This document shows positions 5,457-10,119 of a stretch of 10,119 nt of DNA, piece after piece (within the stretch, counting starts at the first letter, position 1; each line of letters starts with the position of its first letter). Under the pieces are notes generated by a model. That model had not been told where the DNA came from. It ran no database searches and was given only the letters and a program-made list of their open reading frames with translations. Source of the stretch: DALYDD01 sp046049705 (lineage in GTDB: Bacteria; Patescibacteriota; Minisyncoccia; Phycocordibacterales; CAIZLB01); the NCBI GenBank assembly GCA_046049705.1, contig JBJOQZ010000032.1, positions 1 to 10,119 on the forward strand. Direction: 5' to 3'. A program made the translations under genes and the position numbers.

Positions 5457-5493
5457 AAAGCCTCACCCAGACCGAAGTCCGTGTGAGGCTTTT
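5457..5493. terminator. Terminator between thrS and the convergent small gene
   Basis: AAAGCCTCAC (5457-5466) pairs perfectly with GTGAGGCTTT (5483-5492) around a 16-nt loop. A short TTTT follows on the plus strand. On the minus strand the stem ends in ...CTTT then CGCTTTTG. It lies between the converging 3' ends of thrS and the 5519-5833 gene and probably serves both. The weak U-run makes efficiency uncertain. Confidence 0.6.
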
Positions 5494-5518
5494 GAGTGAC
5501 GTAGATACCCGAAGTATT

Positions 5519-5833
5519 TTACCGCCTTGTGTAATGGGTACATACCATCTTCAGCGCACCATCTTGAAACTGGAACTGAAATTTGCAACCGTCTCCGTAT
5601 GCAAAATCGGCATCACTAGGTAGCCCGTCGTCCACCAGTTGTTTCAGTAGCACACATGCGTGCATGTTAGTGTATCCAATAAACTGAATCAGTATCAGGC
5701 ATTGATCCCTTGGAAATAGACGGTGGTCAATTGAGAACACTCCATAGAGTAAGAAGTCTCGGTTCAAGAACTGTGCGTTTTCAGGGTTATACAAATCTGC
5801 AGCTGTGATAGGTTCACCAATTTTACTTAACAT
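5519..5833 (-). CDS. Hypothetical 104-aa protein
   Basis: I do not recognise this protein. It begins MLSKIGEPITAADLYNPENA and ends QFQFQDGALKMVCTHYTRR. It has no signal peptide, no membrane helix and four cysteines, with mixed hydrophobic and charged residues like a small globular domain. An open frame of this length, with ordinary amino-acid composition, its own good promoter (-35 5942-5937, -10 5919-5914) and a terminator after the stop, argues that it is real. The start at ATG 5833 has no Shine-Dalgarno at normal distance. The only strong one lies about 40 nt upstream, and a TAG in this frame lies between it and the ATG, so the start could be misassigned or the leader structured. Confidence 0.55.
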   Translation of the reverse strand: MLSKIGEPITAADLYNPENAQFLNRDFLLYGVFSIDHRLFPRDQCLILIQFIGYTNMHACVLLKQLVDDGLPSDADFAYGDGCKFQFQFQDGALKMVCTHYTRR

Positions 5834-5942
5834 ATGAACTAAATTCGACGTATGGTTACAGGACGTCTAGCCCTCCTTTCAAGAGCATTACCTGTGGTAA
5901 AAGAACCGAGCAATTTATACCACCATACCCCTAATTAATCAA
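5834..5942 (-). promoter_or_regulatory. Promoter and long leader of the hypothetical gene
   Basis: On the minus strand TTGATT (5942-5937), a 17-bp spacer and TATAAA (5919-5914) predict a start near 5907 and a leader of about 74 nt. The leader carries a near-perfect AAAGGAGGG (5880-5872) too far from ATG 5833 to serve it. AGGA can pair with the later TCCT, and ACAGG with CCTGT, so the leader can fold around the Shine-Dalgarno. No known riboswitch class is recognised. Confidence 0.4.
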
Positions 5943-5999
5943 TGCGGTCAATAAATTAAGTTCTAGAAATATCATACAAAGTAGTAAAACCAACAAAAA

Positions 6000-6048
6000 C
6001 AAAACCCCGCCAAGCATATGCCCGACGGGGTTTTGTTTTTTTTATTTT
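6000..6048. terminator. Bidirectional terminator after the PKD surface-protein gene
   Basis: CAAAACCCCG (6000-6009) pairs perfectly with CGGGGTTTTG (6026-6035) around a 16-nt loop. The plus side continues with a long T-run (6036-6048). The minus side continues as TTTTTGTTGG. On the minus strand it ends the surface-protein transcript (stop at 6075). On the plus strand it blocks read-through into that gene's antisense. Confidence 0.85.
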
Positions 6049-6074
6049 TTTCTAGCTGAGAGTCTATTTGATGA

Positions 6075-7460
6075 TTATTTCACCAAACCTTTCTTCTGCA
6101 TATTTGCAAGTTTGAACGCTTGAATACGAGCATGGATATCTGATCCAGTTGAACCATTTCCATTTGCCTGCAATACAAGCTTTGATTTCTTGTTTCGAGC
6201 AACAATCATGTATCCAAGGAATCCACTCCAGAGCGCAAGGCCGAGGACAAAGAGGAATACTTTAAGATTACCGTTGATACCAGTTGCAGGTACTTCACTC
6301 AAGAAGACTCCAGAGATAGGTGTACCAGCATTTGGTTCTCGAATCACAGTTGCAGTAGATGCACCAAGGACTGAGCCACCAACGATATTTGTAGAACATG
6401 AAGCGCTTACAGATTGACCATTTGAATATGCAGTTACTGTCGCTGTCTTATATCCAGATGTGGTATACACTTTCTGAATTGCAGAAGCATTACCATATGT
6501 TAATCCATCAGTACCAGTCCAAGAATATGTATATGATCCGTTTCCACCTGTTGCATATGCAGTCCATACTACATTTTGGCCAACATTGGCATTTGTAGGA
6601 CTCGCTACACAGTATACGTTCATATTGCTATTACTAATATAGTTTTGATCAACAGAAACTGAACATGATCGAGAGATAGATTGTCCGCCAGATGTAATTG
6701 TTACAGTAGCAGTCTTGTATCCAGGATATTGGTATCGTCCTGTAAATGACTGTCCGCTTGCAGATACACCGTCAGTACCAGTCCAAGAATATGTATATGA
6801 TCCATTTCCACCAGTTGCATTTGCACTGAATCGAACGTCCTGATTGATACCTACAGATGAAGGTGAAATAGTACAGTTACCATCAAGTGTCGCATTGTTT
6901 GGAGGATAATATGTTGATCCTGAACCACTAATCGGAGTACCAAATACAATGTTTACATTGTTTGTATTAACGTTATTGTTTACGTTATTGTTATTTGAGC
7001 TACTTGTATTGGTATTCGTATTATTGCTAGATGAATTTGAGTTCGCACTTGCATTTGATCCACCACCAGTCGATGTTGGAACATATGTAGGGATATATGA
7101 AGGAGTGTATGAAGAGTAAGATGGAGTACTTACTGTTGGTACATATGAAGGTGTGTATGTCGGATAGTATGAAGGAGATGAATATGAAGGTGAATACGAA
7201 GGAGTATATGAAGAATATGACGGTTCATAATAATAGTCATAGTTCGGTTCATAGTAATCATATGAATAATCATAATTTGGTTCATAGTAGTCGTAATACT
7301 CCCAGTCGCTACCACTATCATAGCCACCATAATCCCAATCGTCCCAGCTTGCGAGGGCGACTTTTGTATTGGTAAAGCTAAACACAAGTGCAAATACTGC
7401 AAATGCAATAACACATGTCTTTAGAATCGTCTTTAGGTTTATTGTTTTCATATTCATCAT
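6075..7460 (-). CDS. Secreted surface protein: Tyr-rich region, two PKD domains, VPATG sorting-like C terminus
   Basis: Taken from ATG 7460 this is a 461-aa protein. The frame could open at 7532, but the promoter (7498-7470) lies inside that extension, so the later start is preferred. Order: signal peptide KTILKTCVIAFAVFALVFSF with likely cleavage after ALA (about residue 37); a stretch rich in Tyr, Asp and Glu (SWDDWDYGGYD, YYEPNYDY), becoming Tyr/Pro/Ser repeats (TPSY, SPSY); a Ser/Asn linker; two PKD-like beta domains, each with GGNGSYTYSWTGTDG and flanking cysteines; then EVPATG (389-394), a hydrophobic helix (about 398-418) and the basic ARNKKSK. The last part resembles a sortase sorting signal, although the roughly 40-residue cytoplasmic tail is unusually long. 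A sortase gene lies 100 bp upstream on the same strand. Likely role: surface attachment or an envelope/pilus-like structure. The ligand is unknown. Confidence 0.85.
   Translation of the reverse strand: MMNMKTINLKTILKTCVIAFAVFALVFSFTNTKVALASWDDWDYGGYDSGSDWEYYDYYEPNYDYSYDYYEPNYDYYYEPSYSSYTPSYSPSYSSPSYYPTYTPSYVPTVSTPSYSSYTPSYIPTYVPTSTGGGSNASANSNSSSNNTNTNTSSSNNNNVNNNVNTNNVNIVFGTPISGSGSTYYPPNNATLDGNCTISPSSVGINQDVRFSANATGGNGSYTYSWTGTDGVSASGQSFTGRYQYPGYKTATVTITSGGQSISRSCSVSVDQNYISNSNMNVYCVASPTNANVGQNVVWTAYATGGNGSYTYSWTGTDGLTYGNASAIQKVYTTSGYKTATVTAYSNGQSVSASCSTNIVGGSVLGASTATVIREPNAGTPISGVFLSEVPATGINGNLKVFLFVLGLALWSGFLGYMIVARNKKSKLVLQANGNGSTGSDIHARIQAFKLANMQKKGLVK
6505..6561 (-). repeat. Direct repeat copy 1 (second PKD domain)
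   Basis: A 57-bp segment repeated 264 bp away at 6769-6825 with only a few substitutions. It encodes the shared ATGGNGSYTYSWTGTDG core. The near-identity, including silent positions, points to recent domain duplication or gene conversion. Confidence 0.85.
6769..6825 (-). repeat. Direct repeat copy 2 (first PKD domain)
   Basis: This is the partner of 6505-6561 and encodes the same PKD core (NATGGNGSYTYSWTGTDG). Outside this block the two PKD domains diverge clearly. Confidence 0.85.
7075..7330 (-). repeat. Tyr/Pro/Ser/Asp low-complexity coding repeats
   Basis: Degenerate tandem units encode YYEPNYDY-like and TPSYSS/TPSYVPT-like motifs. On the plus strand this appears as recurring TATGAAGGAGTATATGAA-type words. 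Such DNA is prone to slippage, so the length of this surface-exposed region may vary between strains. Confidence 0.7.
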
Positions 7461-7469
7461 AATATATAT

Positions 7470-7498
7470 ATTATATACCAAGTGCATGGTTTCGTCAA
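7470..7498 (-). promoter_or_regulatory. Promoter of the PKD surface-protein gene
   Basis: TTGACG (7498-7493), a 17-bp spacer and a perfect TATAAT (7475-7470). The -10 ends 9 nt before ATG 7460, so the transcript should start within a few bases of the start codon. This fixes the N terminus at MMNMKTINLK rather than the longer frame. Confidence 0.7.
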
Positions 7499-7559
7499 GT
7501 ACCCCTTCCATAGAGCAATATAGTGTGCTCAAATGATACTTATATGGCTAATTGTAAGC

Positions 7560-8333
7560 CTATTTCTTTACTACAGATACTAAATCCCCTTCTACCACAT
7601 ACCGATCGCTCGCCTTACCAAAACTATCACAAGTAGACAGCGTAATCATATTGTTTTGTGTATCAAACTTTACTAGAGCATTTTCTTTATCTACTTTCTT
7701 CACAGTTTTGACTGTATATGTATATATACCCTCATTTCCATGGATAGTGATAGTGTCACCTGACTTCACATTCTGTAAATTATTGAATACCTTAAACGCT
7801 TTGTTTTGTACCACACTGAAGCCTGTACTATGACCAAAGAGGAACATGTTTCCTGAGCCAGGCAACCCAGATCCTGGATATCTTACTACTCCCTTGGTGA
7901 GCTCGGTATCGAGAATTTCATGTTTAGCCGATGTTGGATTTAAGATAAGAGAATCTACACCTATTGATGGAATGACAATTCTAAGTGGATTTTCAGCATA
8001 TATAATTTCTGACCCTAGCTTTGAACTAGAGTTTTCATTTGTTTGAGTTGCAGCATTACGGGAAGTACTTTCAGAAGTACTCTGAACTGGTACATCGGCC
8101 TTTGAATCATTTTTAGAGGTATTATTGTTTTGTACATTTACCCCTTCCTGAGGCTTGCCTTCAAGTATCTCGCGGACTGCAGATTGAGTCTTTTGTTCTA
8201 ATGTCTGACCTCCATCTACTTTAAATTCACTCGGAATAAGCCCGAATACAGTCAAAATAAGCACTGTGCCGATAAATATCAGGCCAAATATAAGGATAAA
8301 TTTAATTTCTTGTGAGGAGAAAAGTTTTTTCAT
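7560..8333 (-). CDS. Sortase (class D/E-like cysteine transpeptidase)
   Basis: A 257-aa membrane-anchored sortase. An N-terminal helix (11-33, KFILIFGLIFIGTVLILTVF) is followed by a Ser/Asn-rich stalk (about 40-108). The sortase beta-barrel starts at PLRIVIPSIGVDSLI (116-130). The catalytic triad is visible: H168 in FLFGHST, C235 in TLSTCDSF and R244 in SDRYVV. Sortases cleave an LPxTG-like signal and attach the protein to an amino group in the envelope. The likely substrate is the next gene on the strand, which carries VPATG. It has its own consensus promoter and is divergent from the CARDB protein gene. The exact class is uncertain. The short barrel and the 'LSTC...DRYVV' spacing fit class D or E better than class A. 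Confidence 0.93.
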   Translation of the reverse strand: MKKLFSSQEIKFILIFGLIFIGTVLILTVFGLIPSEFKVDGGQTLEQKTQSAVREILEGKPQEGVNVQNNNTSKNDSKADVPVQSTSESTSRNAATQTNENSSSKLGSEIIYAENPLRIVIPSIGVDSLILNPTSAKHEILDTELTKGVVRYPGSGLPGSGNMFLFGHSTGFSVVQNKAFKVFNNLQNVKSGDTITIHGNEGIYTYTVKTVKKVDKENALVKFDTQNNMITLSTCDSFGKASDRYVVEGDLVSVVKK

Positions 8334-8353
8334 ACGAGATATATGTTCTATCG

Positions 8354-8382
8354 ATTATACAATTACATATATCTAGTGTCAA
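8354..8382 (-). promoter_or_regulatory. Sortase promoter
   Basis: Consensus TTGACA (8382-8377), a 17-bp spacer and TATAAT (8359-8354) on the minus strand. The expected start, near 8347, leaves a leader of about 14 nt before ATG 8333 with no Shine-Dalgarno. Confidence 0.75.
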
Positions 8383-8397
8383 ATATTGTATTTGACA
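8377..8397. promoter_or_regulatory. 21-bp palindrome joining two divergent -35 boxes
   Basis: TGTCAAATA-ttg-TATTTGACA is a perfect inverted repeat of 9-bp arms. Its left end is the -35 of the sortase gene (minus strand) and its right end the -35 of the CARDB gene (plus strand). It could be a symmetric bidirectional promoter core or an operator for a dimeric regulator controlling both genes. Confidence 0.6.
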
Positions 8398-8419
8398 AAA
8401 CAATTTCATATAGTATAAT
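8392..8419 (+). promoter_or_regulatory. Promoter of the CARDB-like protein gene
   Basis: Consensus TTGACA (8392-8397), a 16-bp spacer and TATAAT (8414-8419). The -10 ends 9 nt before ATG 8429, which implies an almost leaderless mRNA. A second TATAAT (8419-8424) overlaps but has a 21-bp spacer and is less likely. Confidence 0.7.
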
Positions 8420-8428
8420 ATAATCACT

Positions 8429-9766
8429 ATGGAAAATAAACCTGTAGAAGAAAAAAAAGCAAATTACACCTTCTGGCGAGTACTCGTCGTTGGGATTATT
8501 TTAGTATTACTCGTCTTTCTTAGTGTCGGGATTGTACGTATTGTACCAAAGGCACTAAACTCACTTGCAAATGCCAGCCTTTCAATTGGCTCTCTTTTAG
8601 ATACGCAGTCTGGAACAAGTGGAACCAATCCAACTACGACAAAAGATACAGGTAATTCAAATACCACTGATTCAAATACAGACACATCTAATAATACAGA
8701 TTCAGATGGCAAAGGTGGATTTTCAATCCGTGACCTTACAAATCAATCAAATACAGGATCAAAAAACTATGTTCCTGGAAACGATTCACTCCCCTCTCAA
8801 AATACAACAATATCTGGAAATACTTCTGGTGTAGGTGGAAGCGATTCAGCTGGTTCAAAGTCATCAAATACTCGCCCATCTGGAAATACACAAACTACAA
8901 ACGAAGCATCTGTTCAATACAGCAATACTGCAAGAACTATAGGTGCTTCAGATATCGCAGTTGAAATTGTAAGCAGAGGAATTATTTCAAATGGTGTTTT
9001 TGTCCCAACAAATACCTTTACTACTTCAGATGTTGTAGTTATCAAATTTAAAATTGAAAACCGAGGACAGTATGCTACAGGAAATTGGTCAGCACGTGTA
9101 GACATGCCATCGTATAATAATTCAGACAAAGTTCGATCACTGACAAATATCGGTTCAATACCAGCGGGTGCCGCAATTACTGGCGAAGCAAGATTTGATA
9201 GCCCAATAAGTGGAAATACATCTGCCACTATCACAGTTGATACGACTAGTACGACACAAGATACTAATCGTGGAAACAATACAGCGACTGCAACTTTTGC
9301 AGTATCTGGAACTAATAATGGAAATAATAATGGCGGCGGTTCAAATTGGACAGCTGGCACTGGTGCAGATCTTCAAGTAAGAATTCTTTCAACTGGTACC
9401 GTAAATCAATTTGGGCAATATGTTGCAAACACTAATCCTCGACTTGGATCTGGTGAAAAAGCTGCAATTCGTTTTGAGGTAACAAATATTGGAGGCACAT
9501 ATACTTCAACATGGAATTGGCGTGCAGATGCCTCAGGTGCAATTACAAATACATATTATGCCCCTGCAGAAAATGGCTTGGCTCCGGGTGCATCGACAAG
9601 GCTTATTGTTGGATTCGATGCGGTAAATTTCAATTATGGTTATAACTACGGATACGGCTACAATCAGCAAGCACAATTTACCGTGATGGTAGATAGTGGA
9701 AATGTAGTATATGAATCGAACGAAGGAAATAATACCGCTTCAGTTTCTATGACCGTTGGATACTAA
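8429..9766 (+). CDS. Membrane-anchored surface protein with two CARDB-like domains
   Basis: A 445-aa protein. Residues 1-15 are charged and cytoplasmic. One helix (about 16-40, FWRVLVVGIILVLLVFLSVG) serves as uncleaved anchor. A Ser/Thr/Asn/Gly-rich stalk (about 45-165) follows, then two beta-sandwich units. The first (about 173-292) runs from DIAVEIVSRGI through VVIKFKIENRGQYATGNW to NRGNNTATATFAV. The second (about 314-445) runs from ADLQVRIL through AAIRFEVTNIGGTYTSTW to ESNEGNNTASVSMTVGY. The 'V.F.V.N.G', 'W..r.d', 'PG...' and 'E.NEGNN' pattern is that of CARDB domains (cell adhesion related domain in bacteria). A Tyr/Gly/Asn loop NYGYNYGYGYN interrupts the last domain. No sorting motif is present. 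It is divergent from the sortase and probably co-regulated with it. Likely role: adhesion or envelope scaffold. Confidence 0.85.
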   Translation: MENKPVEEKKANYTFWRVLVVGIILVLLVFLSVGIVRIVPKALNSLANASLSIGSLLDTQSGTSGTNPTTTKDTGNSNTTDSNTDTSNNTDSDGKGGFSIRDLTNQSNTGSKNYVPGNDSLPSQNTTISGNTSGVGGSDSAGSKSSNTRPSGNTQTTNEASVQYSNTARTIGASDIAVEIVSRGIISNGVFVPTNTFTTSDVVVIKFKIENRGQYATGNWSARVDMPSYNNSDKVRSLTNIGSIPAGAAITGEARFDSPISGNTSATITVDTTSTTQDTNRGNNTATATFAVSGTNNGNNNGGGSNWTAGTGADLQVRILSTGTVNQFGQYVANTNPRLGSGEKAAIRFEVTNIGGTYTSTWNWRADASGAITNTYYAPAENGLAPGASTRLIVGFDAVNFNYGYNYGYGYNQQAQFTVMVDSGNVVYESNEGNNTASVSMTVGY

Positions 9767-9795
9767 TCTCAATACAAAAGTATTCTATACATAAC

Positions 9796-9834
9796 AAAAA
9801 ACCGACTTCGCTTGAAGTCGGTTTTTTGTTTTTT
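9796..9834. terminator. Strong bidirectional terminator
   Basis: A 14-bp perfect stem AAAAAACCGACTTC (9796-9809) / GAAGTCGGTTTTTT (9814-9827) with a GCTT loop and a T-run to 9834. By symmetry it works on both strands. It lies between the converging CARDB gene (ends 9766) and gyrB (ends 9877). Confidence 0.95.
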
Positions 9835-9876
9835 CTATCATGTACCACACCGATATCACACCGAGATCTGTAAGTA

Positions 9877-10119
9877 TTAGACGTCCAATCTCGCAGTCTT
9901 TGCATTTGTTTGGATAAATGTCTTTCGGGACGGAACATCGGTACCCATCAAAACGTCGATCACTTTATCTGCTTCAGCTGCATCTTCAATGGTAACCTGT
10001 TTGAGTGTACGGAATTTTGTATCCATAGTTGTTTCGCCAAGCTCTTCGGCATTCATTTCTCCGAGACCTTTATATCGCTGGATATGCGGTTTAATTGTTC
10101 GCTTGGCACCCTTTGTAGA
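9877..10119 (-). CDS. gyrB: DNA gyrase subunit B, C-terminal end (partial)
   Basis: The last 80 codons, open from the window edge to TAA at 9879-9877. The translation contains IQRYKGLGEMNAEELGETTM, RTLKQVTIEDAAEADKVIDV and LMGTDVPSRKTFIQTNAK. This is the C-terminal TOPRIM/winged tail of GyrB, the ATPase subunit of the supercoiling type II topoisomerase. 'QRYKGLGEMN' is the diagnostic block. ParE shares it, but ParE is rarer in this kind of genome, so gyrB is preferred. The protein ends soon after the 'FIQTNA' helix, as is normal for GyrB. Confidence 0.9.
   Translation of the reverse strand, partial: STKGAKRTIKPHIQRYKGLGEMNAEELGETTMDTKFRTLKQVTIEDAAEADKVIDVLMGTDVPSRKTFIQTNAKTARLDV

Noticed and set aside
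5840..5905. tRNA-like arrangement in the leader of the small gene (a TCGAAT stretch and short stems)
   Set aside because: No acceptor stem or complete cloverleaf can be formed on either strand.
7097..7414. Plus- and minus-strand Met/His-rich frames within the Tyr-rich region
   Set aside because: They are shadows of low-complexity TAT/GAA codons in the surface-protein gene.
7461..7532. N-terminal extension of the PKD protein (24 residues from 7532)
   Set aside because: The extension overlaps the -35 and -10 of a strong promoter and would put non-signal sequence before an otherwise standard signal peptide.
8914..9360. 148-codon minus-strand frame inside the CARDB gene
   Set aside because: It is the antisense of the first CARDB domain, with no promoter, and the sense frame is clearly protein-like.

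Overview
The window is AT-rich bacterial chromosome. The housekeeping anchors are the end of dnaE, a complete thrS and the end of gyrB. Around them lie many small or surface-protein genes, promoters that sit almost on top of start codons, a threonyl-tRNA synthetase without the N-terminal TGS domain, and a complete diversity-generating retroelement (DGR). I infer a member of the Candidate Phyla Radiation (Patescibacteria, probably a parcubacterium). No marker here fixes the lineage.

Layout. 1-183: dnaE 3' end. 183-623: RelB/DinJ antitoxin, its promoter/operator, and what looks like the stump of its RelE-type toxin cut off at the dnaE stop codon. 755-3448: the DGR. It has a reverse transcriptase (minus strand), an avd accessory gene on the opposite strand with an apparent frameshift in a C6 tract, a 123-bp template repeat (TR, 2223-2345), and a 251-aa target gene (minus strand) whose 3' end carries the 123-bp variable repeat (VR, 2674-2796). 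TR and VR differ at 17 positions, and 16 of these are adenines of the TR on the minus strand, the DGR signature. 3612-5426: thrS, divergent from the target gene. 5519-5833: a small unknown gene with a long leader. 6075-9766: a cell-surface module made of a Tyr/Asp-rich, two-PKD-domain protein with a VPATG sorting-like motif, a sortase, and a divergently transcribed membrane-anchored CARDB-like protein. 9877-10119: gyrB 3' end.

How it fits together. In the DGR, the RT with Avd should copy TR RNA with adenine-specific errors and write the cDNA into the target's VR, changing about a dozen codons in a C-terminal ligand-binding-like region. Unusual points are the inverted avd, which makes avd mRNA antisense to the TR transcript; a candidate TR promoter nested in the target gene's terminator; and a 15-bp perfect stem at the target's start codon. 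In the surface module the sortase may anchor the PKD protein. The sortase and CARDB genes fire outward from a 21-bp palindrome whose two ends are their -35 boxes. Four genes (relB, RT, the PKD protein, the CARDB protein) have a -10 box exactly 9 nt before the ATG, which implies leaderless or near-leaderless mRNAs.
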